In this document: one piece after another, positions 15,147-22,990 of the stretch
How positions within the stretch are numbered: position 1 is the first letter of the stretch
Layout: every line of letters begins with the position of its first letter
Assembly (NCBI GenBank): GCA_964409675.1
Contig: CAYPEF010000017.1
Location: 1 to 23,860 of the forward strand
From: CAYMDD01 sp964409675
GTDB lineage: Bacteria; Pseudomonadota; Alphaproteobacteria; Rickettsiales; SXRF01
DNA: 23,860 nucleotides
Reading direction: 5' to 3'
The notes under the pieces: generated by a model
What the model was told of the DNA's origin: nothing
What the model saw: only the letters and a program-made list of their open reading frames with translations
Databases searched by the model: none
Made by a program: the position numbers and the translations under genes

Positions 15147-16235
15147 TTAGTTTTGGCGGTAACGCTCTAGCAATTGGCTGTCTATAATTTTCTGTGCCAG
15201 CTTCTCCACTGTGATACGTGTTCCCAACGGTGTCATATGTCCTTGGCCGCGCTCGTAATAAAGTAGTGTATCTTCTCCCGCCGCCGCACGCAGTTCGTCG
15301 ATCACCGTTATATACTGCCCGGTTGCCTTATATGGATTCTCCTCGGGAAGCGGGCCATATGAGCTAAAAGTGGTGCGCGTCTGGCGGTCAGGAATTTCCA
15401 GCAGTAGCAATTTAGCCGGACGGCTCACTTCCTCGATACGCTGCGTAATGGCGAGATTGAGTGCGCGCTTATACTCCAGATCCCCCCCATTGGCGGCGAT
15501 ATTATCATCCGTATCCTCCGCGCCGGGGCGCTTGAGCGTCACCAGCAGGGATTTAATCCATACCGCCGCCTTCTCGCGCACCGCGCTGTAAAGCTGGCAA
15601 TGCTCAATCGCCCAGCGGTAGAGCGCAAAGCGCATCAGGTAATCCGACGTAGCCACACCGGGAAGGTAGGTTTTCTGCCCCGGCACCAGCCTACCGTCCT
15701 CCAACCGCAACAGATCGGCGCGGATGTTATTATCCAGATTAGTGCGGTGCATCTCCAGCAATACAATATCCGGAGAGAATTTACGACCCACATGCTCAAG
15801 CGCCAGCAAACTCTCCGCCGGCCCCATGCCGCTCACCGCCAGGTTCAGCACCTCACACTTATACCCGGCCTCGTTCAGCTTCTTCTCCAGCAGATACTGA
15901 ATGCTCTCCTCCAGCGCCACCTCATACCCCATGAAGAAACTATCCCCCAGCATCAGGATGCGGCAGGTGCCGGGCGGCTTGGCGTCCGCATAATCTCGGT
16001 CAGCGCGCATCCCTTGGCTATTGATGCGAAACTCCACGCGCGAATCCGGGTTGGTGTGCCAATAGGTAGAATTGGGAATATTCATCCGCACGCCGTACGG
16101 TGCGGCGGTGACGTAGCGCGGCATCAGCGGCACCGGCGCATAAAGCCGCAGGAAAAATTCGGCGAACAGCAACGCATACGCTGCCATCAATAGCCATTTT
16201 CCGATACGCAAAAGGAGAGGGGGGGAGAGAACCAT
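15147..16235 (-). CDS. SGNH-hydrolase-like protein paired with MBOAT acyltransferase
   Basis: A 362-residue protein with one N-terminal membrane anchor (about 11-30) and a periplasmic SGNH/GDSL-like domain. Block I is MLGDSFFMGY (Ser99), block II NLAVSGMGPAE, block III has Asn166 in MHRTNLDNN, and block V is GQGHMTPLG with His333. The catalytic Asp usually two or three residues before this His is absent: Gln331 and Gly330 stand there. The upstream MBOAT gene ends one base before this start, so they are co-translated. In alginate and similar systems the MBOAT protein brings acyl groups across the membrane and an SGNH-like partner places them on the polymer. That role is inferred here. Loss of the Asp raises doubt about a standard triad. 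Confidence 0.85.
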   Translation of the reverse strand: MVLSPPLLLRIGKWLLMAAYALLFAEFFLRLYAPVPLMPRYVTAAPYGVRMNIPNSTYWHTNPDSRVEFRINSQGMRADRDYADAKPPGTCRILMLGDSFFMGYEVALEESIQYLLEKKLNEAGYKCEVLNLAVSGMGPAESLLALEHVGRKFSPDIVLLEMHRTNLDNNIRADLLRLEDGRLVPGQKTYLPGVATSDYLMRFALYRWAIEHCQLYSAVREKAAVWIKSLLVTLKRPGAEDTDDNIAANGGDLEYKRALNLAITQRIEEVSRPAKLLLLEIPDRQTRTTFSSYGPLPEENPYKATGQYITVIDELRAAAGEDTLLYYERGQGHMTPLGTRITVEKLAQKIIDSQLLERYRQN

Positions 16236-16236
16236 A

Positions 16237-17820
16237 TCAGAAATCGAAATAAATGAATTGCTGCCCGCCGCGCGCGCTTAAGAAACACAGGCTCAGCAGC
16301 ACGAACAGGGCAGCATTGAAATGCAGAAATCCCCACACCCGCGCCGGCATCCGCGCCCCCAGCCGGAAGCGCTGGAAAATTTCTGCGATCACTAAGGGGA
16401 TAGAATAATAAAAAAACGCACCGAAATCGGAATGTCCGAATCCATACCCGCCATGCGTCAGCGCATTCACGGCGCTGAACAGCGTCGGCAGGTTCTGGCT
16501 GCGGAAAATCACCCAGCCGAACACCACCAGCGGCAGCATCACCGCCCACGCCAGCATATGCGCCGACACACCGCGTGCATCATGTGGCGGCAGGGCGTCC
16601 AGCTTGTCATCCATGCGCACTATCCGGTACACCACCAGCAGCGCCCCATGAAAAAATCCCCAGAGAATAAACGTCCAGCTTGCCCCGTGCCATAGCCCGC
16701 CAAGTATCATGGTAAGCATTAAATTACGGTAGGTCTTCAGCGTGCCGTGCCGGTTGCCGCCGAGGCCGATATAGAGATAATCCCGCAACCACGACGACAG
16801 GCTGATATGCCACCGCCGCCAGAATTCCGACGGCGTGCGCGAAAAATAAGGCCGGTTGAAATTAATAATCAACTCAAACCCGAGCATCTTCGCCAGCGCC
16901 CGCGCCATGTTGCTATAGCCGCAGAAATCGCAGTAAATCTGCACCGTAAACGCCAGTGCCCCCAGCAGCATCATGCTGCCCGAAGCATGCGCCGCATCCT
17001 TGAACGCCGCATCCGCCAGCGGCGCGATATTATCTGCAATCACAATTTTCTGGTACAGCCCCCAGATAAACAGCACCACACCGCCGCGAATATTCTCCCA
17101 CGTAATACTGCGCGGCTGGTCGAACTGCGGCAGCAGGTGGTACGCCCGCTCAATCGGCCCTGCCACCAGCTGCGGGAAGAAGGAGATATAGGCGGCAAAC
17201 TTGGTGATCTCATCGGTCGGCGTGAGCTTGCCACGATACACATCCAGGCTGAAGCTCATCGATTGAAAGGTAAAAAACGAAATCCCCACCGGCAGGATGA
17301 CGGAAAGCGTCACCGGGCTGGCATGCAGGCCGATTCCATTCAGCAGCAGCACCAGATTATCGGCAAAGAAATTGAAATACTTGAAAAAGCACAGCACCGA
17401 AAGATTATAAACGATACTCCCGACCAGATAGGCTTTCCGCCTGCGCTCCATCTCCAGCCGGTCCGCCCAGGCGATAAATAGACTCACCAGCGCGACATAC
17501 GCCGGAATCCACAAGGCAAACCGCGCCGCTTCGCCCTTGCTCACCAGCACCACCGCCAGCGCCACGCTGCCGAGAAACGCGCCGATGGCGGTAATATTCT
17601 TCCGCGTGAGATGCCTGCCTGAAAGTGACAGGCCGGTGATGAAATCCGTCACCGTGCAGCACATGATCAGCAGCAGGAAGCGCACGTCCCAGCAACCGTA
17701 GAAAAAATAACTTCCCACGAAAATCAGCGCGTTCTGCCACTTCACTGCCCGGCGGGTGCCCCAGTAAAGCGCAAAAAACGCGATGAAAAACGCCGCGAAC
17801 GACCAGCTATTGAAAACCAT
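16237..17820 (-). CDS. MBOAT-family O-acyltransferase (AlgI-like)
   Basis: A 527-residue polytopic inner-membrane protein. The hallmark segments are present: VGISFFTFQSMSFSLDVYRG, FFPQLVAGPIERA, QIYCDFCGYSNMARALAKML, FWRRWHISLSSWLRDYLYI (333-351) and GGLWHGASWTF with the conserved active-site His378. The length matches AlgI, DltB and PatA. Such proteins move an acyl group, usually acetyl, from cytoplasmic donor to a periplasmic acceptor or partner protein. The start has AGGA 8 bases upstream. The gene is first in a two-gene unit with the SGNH-like protein and diverges from the Wzy-like gene. Confidence 0.95.
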   Translation of the reverse strand: MVFNSWSFAAFFIAFFALYWGTRRAVKWQNALIFVGSYFFYGCWDVRFLLLIMCCTVTDFITGLSLSGRHLTRKNITAIGAFLGSVALAVVLVSKGEAARFALWIPAYVALVSLFIAWADRLEMERRRKAYLVGSIVYNLSVLCFFKYFNFFADNLVLLLNGIGLHASPVTLSVILPVGISFFTFQSMSFSLDVYRGKLTPTDEITKFAAYISFFPQLVAGPIERAYHLLPQFDQPRSITWENIRGGVVLFIWGLYQKIVIADNIAPLADAAFKDAAHASGSMMLLGALAFTVQIYCDFCGYSNMARALAKMLGFELIINFNRPYFSRTPSEFWRRWHISLSSWLRDYLYIGLGGNRHGTLKTYRNLMLTMILGGLWHGASWTFILWGFFHGALLVVYRIVRMDDKLDALPPHDARGVSAHMLAWAVMLPLVVFGWVIFRSQNLPTLFSAVNALTHGGYGFGHSDFGAFFYYSIPLVIAEIFQRFRLGARMPARVWGFLHFNAALFVLLSLCFLSARGGQQFIYFDF

Positions 17821-17943
17821 GCACCATTCCTAACCCAGGCGCTAGGTTTCATGCCATGTTCGCGCAATGTCAACCCTTGAAGTTAGGGCCGGATGCAGCT
17901 ACAAGTCGTGGGTTTCCGCGCTTTTCATGATAGGAGAGCCTCC

Positions 17944-18018
17944 ATGCTCAATGAAATCAGGCCGCTGACCGGCATTGGTAATGTCCGCCTCAGGATTATC
18001 ACCGCGTGCAGCCAGTAA
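17944..18018 (+). CDS. Possible 24-codon leader ORF before the Wzy-like gene
   Basis: An ATG with a strong ribosome site (TAGGAGAG, about 7 bases upstream) opens 24 codons, MLNEIRPLTGIGNVRLRIITACSQ read in parts as MLNEIRPLTG then IGNVRLRIITACSQ, ending at TAA 18016-18018. The stop is 13 bases before the GTG at 18032. The far better ribosome site of the small frame suggests translational coupling or a leader role. It is too short to judge by codon use. Confidence 0.3.
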   Translation: MLNEIRPLTGIGNVRLRIITACSQ

Positions 18019-18031
18019 CAGAGGCAGCAGC

Positions 18032-19324
18032 GTGAAAACCAAACCGGGCACAATTGAAATATGCGTTATCTATATTTTGCTTCTGTTTCCGGTATATGGG
18101 CTATTCACGCCGGTTGAAGATTATATAAACCAGCGTGTCTGGAGCGTTACTAACGGCATTGAGGGGAGCACCTATCCCGTCAGTCAGAAACTCTACCTTT
18201 TCTTCTTCATCAGCCTGTGCGGATTCTTCCTGATCTATTTCAGCCGCTTTATGCGCCAGCTGCGCAGCATGCTGCCGCTGCTGCTGTTCGTGCTGTGGGC
18301 GATGCTGGGAAGCCTGTGGTCGGTGGATGCGGATATGACGGTAAAGCGCGTGGTGCGCATGAGCGAGTTCATCGGCTTCGGCGCGTACCTGGTGCTGCGC
18401 TTTGAATTTCGCGACCTGCTTGCCCTGCTGAACCGGAGCATTGCGGTAATAGTGGTGGCAAGCTTCGCAGTGCTGCTGATTGCAACGCCATACGCCTACA
18501 CCAACCTGATCGGCTATGAAAATGCGATACGCGGCGCCGTGGTCACCAAAAACGAGCTTGGGGCGATTATGTCTCTCGGCGTTATCGTTTCCGGCTGCGC
18601 ATGGATGGAGAAAGTAAACCACCGCTACACCAGGGTAATCGCCTTTGCTGGTTCCGTGCTGCTGCTGGTGCTGTCGCACTCGGCTACCTCCATGATCGCA
18701 ACTTTGGCCTGCGCCGGGTTCTTTACTGTTTATTTTGCGGTCAAATCGGGCGGTAATCCGGCATTTCGCACGCTGGCCACGCTCGCAATACTGGGCGGCA
18801 TTACCGTCGCAATCAACATTTTGATTTCGTCCGATGATTTCATGTCCATAATCGGCCGCTCCTCCACGCTCACTGGCCGTACCAGCGTATGGGACGCAGT
18901 AATCCGCGTTATCGAGCTGCGCCCATGGACCGGATATGGCTATGGATTCTGGATTCCGCTCAGCGTGCCGAAGCTCAATATCTGGAATACAGTGCAATTC
19001 AGCGTGCCGCACTCTCATTCGGATTGGATTGATATTGCGCTACAGGCCGGTCTGGTTGGTGTTGCGCTCCTTGCATGGATATGGATTATCGCTGGCTGGC
19101 GCTGCATGTGGTTTTTAAGCCTTGGCGCCGAAGGCGCACTGTTCTGCGCACTCCTGCTGGTAAACCTATTCGTGCGCGGCCTGACGGAAACCACACTGGT
19201 TGACCCCAGCGTCAGCAGCTGGACCTGGTTTACCATGGCTTATCTTTTACTGGCCGGCATGGTGCGAAACCGCCGTGCCCAGCTGCGCGAGCAATTCGGC
19301 CACCCCGGGTTAGCGATCATTTAG
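18032..19324 (+). CDS. Wzy polymerase / O-antigen ligase family membrane protein
   Basis: A polytopic membrane protein of about 430 residues with some ten helices. The long periplasmic loop and flanking motifs typical of the Wzy_C domain are visible: SSTLTGRTSVWDAVIRVI, PWTGYGYGFW, and PHSHSDWIDIALQAGLVGVA, where the His-containing segment matches the conserved H-N/S-H of polymerases and ligases. These enzymes join undecaprenyl-linked repeat units or move polymer to an acceptor in the periplasm. In this locus polymerase is the likelier role. I prefer GTG 18032, with GAGG 7 bases upstream, to a TTG at 17975, which overlaps the leader frame and adds a polar tail. Confidence 0.88.
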   Translation: MKTKPGTIEICVIYILLLFPVYGLFTPVEDYINQRVWSVTNGIEGSTYPVSQKLYLFFFISLCGFFLIYFSRFMRQLRSMLPLLLFVLWAMLGSLWSVDADMTVKRVVRMSEFIGFGAYLVLRFEFRDLLALLNRSIAVIVVASFAVLLIATPYAYTNLIGYENAIRGAVVTKNELGAIMSLGVIVSGCAWMEKVNHRYTRVIAFAGSVLLLVLSHSATSMIATLACAGFFTVYFAVKSGGNPAFRTLATLAILGGITVAINILISSDDFMSIIGRSSTLTGRTSVWDAVIRVIELRPWTGYGYGFWIPLSVPKLNIWNTVQFSVPHSHSDWIDIALQAGLVGVALLAWIWIIAGWRCMWFLSLGAEGALFCALLLVNLFVRGLTETTLVDPSVSSWTWFTMAYLLLAGMVRNRRAQLREQFGHPGLAII

Positions 19325-19344
19325 CTTTGTCGCATCTCCTATCC

Positions 19345-19378
19345 GTCATACCCGCCTTGTGCGGGGATGACAGGAATA
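19345..19378. repeat. Palindromic intergenic repeat, copy 2
   Basis: GTCATACCCGC pairs with GCGGGGATGAC with one mismatch around a 6-base loop. It shares its right arm and following CAG-AATA bases with the copy at 4771. It lies between the converging Wzy-like and lyase genes, where it may terminate both. Confidence 0.6.
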
Positions 19379-19399
19379 AAAGAAGGTTATGCATTCCCA

Positions 19400-20329
19400 T
19401 CACTGCGCGGCAGTCTTACTAAACGCCCGGTCCGCCACCTCATCAAACGATGTGCCGCGCACCACGGGGCCGAGCCATAGTACGTTAGTGATGTTTGGCG
19501 TCGCGGACCTGTAAAACCCGGTTTTCCAGTAATGGAAAAACGTTCCCTCGCTCATGCCGGAGCGTGTTTGCAGGGTAGGGAGGTTGTTCAGCTCCAGCAC
19601 CTTGGTGAAGGCGGTTTCTCCTTCGTCGCGCCGGAACACTTTTACGCTGCCGTTATTGCCGTATGACCATACCACATCCAGCATGAACTGCACCCAGCGC
19701 CCCCGGTTAAGCTCGCCGCGCGAGAAGGGGTAGGAGGTGCCGTCCTTGGGCGTGGTGCGCGTACCGCCCTCCATCACGTCGCCGCTGCACATATTTAGGT
19801 GGAAATCACCTTCCGCCGCCAGCGCGATGGCGGGCGGTGTGTTGTAATTATCCGGTGAATGCAGTTGCAAAAACAACCCCCACACCGGTCCAGTGCCTTT
19901 ATCCTTGCCCGGCGACTGCCAGTCCGGCGCAAGCTTCACCGAGATGCCGTAATATTCATGCCCCGACGATTCATACACCGGGAACTGCACGGTTTTATTC
20001 TGCGCCGCATCCCAGCGCAACATGCGCGAGGTCTCTACGCGCTCGCCGCTATAGCCTAAATAATCACCCGACTTCACATACACGCGCGCCACTGCGCCGC
20101 CTTTAGGACTGGTGGCATCATTCTGCACCACCATCCGGTCCTGCGAAACTGCCTGCAGCATATGCCATGTGCCCGGGGTGTAGTTGGATACCCATGTGTA
20201 GTTATCCTGCTTGGTAACGAACTGCTTGCCGAAATTATCCCACTTGCCGTCGAAAGTGATTTCCGCTTGTGCGGGCAGGGCAGTGCAAGCGCTCAGGAGA
20301 AAGGCGAAAACAGGCAGGCGTGCAGACAT
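19400..20329 (-). CDS. Secreted heparin-lyase-I-like polysaccharide lyase
   Basis: A 309-residue exported protein with the look of the concanavalin-like polysaccharide lyase fold (heparin lyase I group). The core has YYGISVKLAPDW, GPVWGLFLQLHS, FHLNMCSGD, RGRWVQFMLDVVWS, GSVKVFRRDE and YWKTGFYRS, the order of strands seen in that group. The N-terminus ends ALPAQA before EITF, a good Sec cleavage site. A lipobox-like LSAC at residues 12-15 makes lipid anchoring an alternative. Lyases within capsule or exopolysaccharide loci usually cut the polymer during export, trimming or release. A uronic acid polymer would agree with ugd at the locus start. Substrate is not readable. Confidence 0.78.
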   Translation of the reverse strand: MSARLPVFAFLLSACTALPAQAEITFDGKWDNFGKQFVTKQDNYTWVSNYTPGTWHMLQAVSQDRMVVQNDATSPKGGAVARVYVKSGDYLGYSGERVETSRMLRWDAAQNKTVQFPVYESSGHEYYGISVKLAPDWQSPGKDKGTGPVWGLFLQLHSPDNYNTPPAIALAAEGDFHLNMCSGDVMEGGTRTTPKDGTSYPFSRGELNRGRWVQFMLDVVWSYGNNGSVKVFRRDEGETAFTKVLELNNLPTLQTRSGMSEGTFFHYWKTGFYRSATPNITNVLWLGPVVRGTSFDEVADRAFSKTAAQ

Positions 20330-20372
20330 AAATACCTCTTGCTGAAATTTTACTCAGTAAATCAGTCTCAAA

Positions 20373-20408
20373 AAAAGCGCAATGTATGTTGCCATACATT
20401 GCGCTTTT
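20373..20408 (-). terminator. Strong rho-independent terminator after the CBS gene
   Basis: A perfect 16-bp stem (20373-20388 with 20393-20408) around a 4-base loop. On the minus strand it ends in a T-run, ideally placed 35 bases past the CBS gene stop. The A/T-rich stem base also allows plus-strand use. Confidence 0.9.
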
Positions 20409-20442
20409 GTAGCGGACAGCGACGAGCACCCTGCCGCACGCA

Positions 20443-20862
20443 TTATGCCATTTGTGCAATGGCTTTTTCCGTTTCTCCGGTAAGCTGGTTATCGTTTGAG
20501 GCGCGGGCGATGTCGCCGAGCGACACCACGCCTTTCATACGTTTGTTGCGGTCCAACACCACCAGCCGGCGGATCTGCTGCTCCTGCATGCGCGCTGAGG
20601 CATCTTCGATGCTGTCATCCTCAAAGCAATAGACGACCTTCCCGGTCATGATATCCTGCACCTTCGCCTGCTCCGGGTTTTGTCCATCGGCGATGGCGCG
20701 GATGATGATATCCCGGTCGGTCACCGCGCCAATCAGCCGATCGTTCTCGCCCACCGGCAGGTAACCGCAGTCGCAGTCGCGCATATGCTGCGCCGCTTCG
20801 CGGATGGTCGTATCGGGACGAATGAATTTCACCTCCCGGCTCATGACTTCCTTAATCTGCAT
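20443..20862 (-). CDS. Two-CBS-domain protein
   Basis: A 139-residue cytoplasmic protein made almost wholly of a CBS pair: MQIKEVMSREVKFIRPDTTI through GAVTDRDIIIRAIA, then VQDIMTGKVVYCFEDDSI through MKGVVSLGDIAR. CBS pairs bind adenine nucleotides or other ligands and report energy or stress state; stand-alone proteins of this kind are common stress-induced proteins in proteobacteria. A consensus AGGAGG (20868-20873) lies 5 bases before the ATG and touches the stop of the charged-protein gene upstream, so both are in one transcript ending at the terminator to the left. Confidence 0.93.
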   Translation of the reverse strand: MQIKEVMSREVKFIRPDTTIREAAQHMRDCDCGYLPVGENDRLIGAVTDRDIIIRAIADGQNPEQAKVQDIMTGKVVYCFEDDSIEDASARMQEQQIRRLVVLDRNKRMKGVVSLGDIARASNDNQLTGETEKAIAQMA

Positions 20863-20873
20863 AACATCCTCCT

Positions 20874-21675
20874 TTAATCATAATCGTAATTGCGGCGGCG
20901 CGGACGCATGCCGCGCTCGTCATCCCACGCCTGCTCCCTGGANNNNNNNNNNNNNNNNNNNNNNNNNNNNNNNNNNNNNNNNNNNNNNNNNNNNNNNNNN
21001 NNNNNNNNNNNNNNNNNNNNNNNNNNNNNNNNNNNNNNNNNNTTCCTCACGGTATTGCGAACGCGGATAATCGCGGTACTCCTCGCGCATCGGGCGGTTG
21101 CCGCTGCGCGCGCCATAGCGCTCCTGCCGCTCATTATCCTGCCGGTAGGAGCGGTACTCGTCGTTATACTCATCATTATTATACGGCGACCTGTCGCGGC
21201 TGGCGCCGTATAAGCGGCGGTTATCCCACTCGCGCTGCTCATTCATTGAGCGCCCGCGCCGCGCATCGTCTTCGCGGCCATACCGGGCGCTTTCGCGCTC
21301 ATCCTCGTCCCAGTTGCGGTTCTGGCTGAGGCGGAACTGGCGGGGCATCTCCTCATCCTCGTCATCTTCCTGCATGCGCTTCTGGGATTTCTGCCTGGTC
21401 TGCTTCTGCTTTTCATCCTTGCTTTTCGTTTTGCCGGAGGTTTCGGTGGCTTCGTCCTCATCCTCCTCGGATGCACGGGCGGAGCGCTTGCCCTGCTTAT
21501 CTTCCTTGTCGTCGTCCTTGCTTTGCTTGGCGGAAACGGAGGTTTCATCCTCGTCTTCGTCATCATTGGACTGCGTGGCCTTGGATGACGAGCGTGCATT
21601 ATGCAGGCTGATCAGCTTCGATTCCTCATCGTCGCGCTTCTTCGCGTCTTTATCTTTTTCTTTATACTCGGCCAT
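20874..21675 (-). CDS. Highly charged, intrinsically disordered protein interrupted by the assembly gap
   Basis: No family recognised. The ATG at 21675 has GGAG 7 bases upstream and begins MAEYKEKDKDAKKRDDEE. The first 110 residues alternate acidic runs (DDEDEDE, EEDEDEA, EDDEDEEM) with Lys/Arg. The second half changes to Arg, Tyr, Asn, Asp and Gln (RYGREDDARRGRS, YNNDEYNDEYRSYRQ). Nothing is hydrophobic enough for membrane or core. The frame enters the N-run at 21042 and, on the far side, a matching tail (REQAWDDERGMRPRRRNYDYD) ends at 20874 in a different frame. The gap is a nominal 100 bases, so the tail most likely belongs to the same gene. It precedes the CBS gene by 11 bases. True length is unknown. 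Confidence 0.7.
20943..21042. other. Assembly gap of 100 N
   Basis: Exactly 100 undetermined bases, a placeholder length used for scaffold joins. It falls in the low-complexity Arg/Tyr tract of the charged protein, consistent with repeat-driven assembly failure. Real length and frame across it are unknown. Confidence 0.98.
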
Positions 21676-22093
21676 AACTAACTCCGGATTGAATAAAGCT
21701 GGTTGAAAAATGGGAAACAACATGTGGTAAAGCCATACGGATATTTTTTCGGCGATCCGCGACGGCTCGGGAAATGCGTCACTGTAATGTATGTGCGCCT
21801 GCGCGAATAAGATTTCAGTCATGGATAACGATGCGCAAACTAAGCTATGCGTAAATGCAGCCGGCATTTATGCGCCGTATCTTCCCCTTATGCATCCACG
21901 CTCGCACTGAAGACTGCGTTTTTATTTACGCGTTGATAGCGTCCCTCACCTGGAGTTTTTGCACAGCATCGAAGCCCGTTGTTAGACAGGCGCTTTTCTC
22001 GAATGATTCTTCTTCTGAATCGACACCGACATGAAAAGAAGCGGTGTAAAGGCTCTTTATTTCTATCTCACCTTATTAACAGGAGTCTTAACT
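21676..22093. other. Divergent regulatory region between the two disordered-protein genes
   Basis: 418 bases with no convincing gene, between the minus-strand charged-protein gene and the plus-strand repeat-protein gene. It must contain both promoters. I looked for GGAAC and CGTT boxes of the alphaproteobacterial general-stress sigma factor and found no well-spaced pair. Frames reaching into it from both sides (to 21867 and from 22031) are upstream extensions without good ribosome sites. Confidence 0.5.
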
Positions 22094-22840
22094 ATGGCCA
22101 GAAGCTCAGCAAGACGTTCACAGTCCCAGCAGGATGAGAGCGATTACGAAAACGACAATTACCGCCGCTCCTCGCGCCAGCGCGATTATGACGACGATAA
22201 TCGCGGCCATCGCATCCCCGAGCGCGACGAAGATGGCCGCTTCATGAGCGATGACGATGACAACCGCCGCTCCTCCCGCTCCGGCAGCCGCTCCAGCTCG
22301 CGCCGCCAGGAATATGACGATTATGACGATGAATCCTCCAGCCGTCGCGGCTCCTCGTCCCGTAGCCGCCAGCAAGGCGGTCAGCACGGTGGCTGGTTCG
22401 GCGATTCGGAAGGCCATTCCCGCGCCGCCCGCAGCCGCAACCAGGATGATTTCCGTCGCGGCAGCCGCTATGAATCAGAGGAAGATGAAGATGATAATTA
22501 CTCAGGCTCCTCAAGCCGCCGTGGCTCTTCCGCCCGCGGCCGCCAGCAGGGCGGCTGGTTTGGCGACTCCGAAGGCCATTCGGAAGCCTCCCGCCGCGGC
22601 TGGGATAATCCCGACCACGGCCCGAGCGGCTGGTACGGCGACTCCGAAGGCCATGCCGAAGCCTCCCGCCGCGGCTGGCAGAACCCGGACCACGGCCCAA
22701 GCGGCTGGTTTGGCGATTCCGAAGGCCACTCCCGCGCCGCGCGCGAGGGTTGGGAACACCGCGGTTCCCGCTCTACCCGCAGCAGTCGCGATTATGACGA
22801 CGACTACGCCCCGCGTCGTCGCCGCTCCAGCAACTATTAA
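22094..22840 (+). CDS. Disordered Arg/Ser/Asp-rich protein with GW[FY]GDSEGH repeats
   Basis: A 248-residue, very hydrophilic protein. The first 95 residues are rich in Ser, Arg and Asp (SSRQRDYDDDNRG, SRSGSRSSSRR). Then the motif GGWFGDSEGHSRAA appears once (22391), and three tandem units begin at 22553, 22628 and 22703 with a 25-residue period: GW[FY]GDSEGH[SA]-[ER]A[SA]R-GW, then NPDHGPS. The motif with its H-A-R-G pattern recalls short bacterial stress-protein repeats of the KGG/YciG sort, a loose resemblance only. AGGAG lies 8 bases before ATG 22094, which is preferred over 22031. A strong terminator follows. Together with the facing charged protein and CBS gene it suggests a stress or desiccation-type locus (inference). 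Confidence 0.8.
   Translation: MARSSARRSQSQQDESDYENDNYRRSSRQRDYDDDNRGHRIPERDEDGRFMSDDDDNRRSSRSGSRSSSRRQEYDDYDDESSSRRGSSSRSRQQGGQHGGWFGDSEGHSRAARSRNQDDFRRGSRYESEEDEDDNYSGSSSRRGSSARGRQQGGWFGDSEGHSEASRRGWDNPDHGPSGWYGDSEGHAEASRRGWQNPDHGPSGWFGDSEGHSRAAREGWEHRGSRSTRSSRDYDDDYAPRRRRSSNY
22553..22753 (+). repeat. 75-bp tandem repeats inside the GWxGDSEGH gene
   Basis: Units start at 22553, 22628 and 22703; the third stops after 51 bases. They keep the reading frame and are highly alike in DNA, so unit number could vary between strains. Confidence 0.85.
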
Positions 22841-22860
22841 TCGTTAGTTCGCTGAAAACA

Positions 22861-22897
22861 AAAAAGGCAGTGGAAATCTTTCCACTGCCTTTTTTTA
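22861..22897 (+). terminator. Rho-independent terminator after the repeat-protein gene
   Basis: Arms 22861-22876 and 22879-22894 form a 16-bp stem with GGCAGTGG core and a tight loop, followed by T's, 20 bases past the stop at 22840. Confidence 0.9.
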
Positions 22898-22990
22898 TCT
22901 TATTGCAGCGCACCGCCAGTAGCATGGATATTCTGTTGCCAAGTCATTCTCCAACTTGCGCGTTGAGAGGGCATGGCTATACTGCCTGCC

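Noticed and set aside
5926..20329. Several locus proteins as a phage-defence island
   Set aside because: The ATPase, kinase-like, Cys-rich and lyase genes are all explained by polysaccharide context; no nuclease, helicase, TIR or other defence effector is present.
21314..21706. Plus-strand Ser-rich frame opposite the charged protein
   Set aside because: Poly-Ser runs are the antisense of GAT/GAC/GAG-rich codons; no ribosome site. The minus-strand frame has a good start and fits the operon.
22118..22417. Minus-strand Ala/Val-rich hydrophobic frame opposite the repeat protein
   Set aside because: It is an antisense artefact of Asp/Arg/Ser codons and lacks any start signal.
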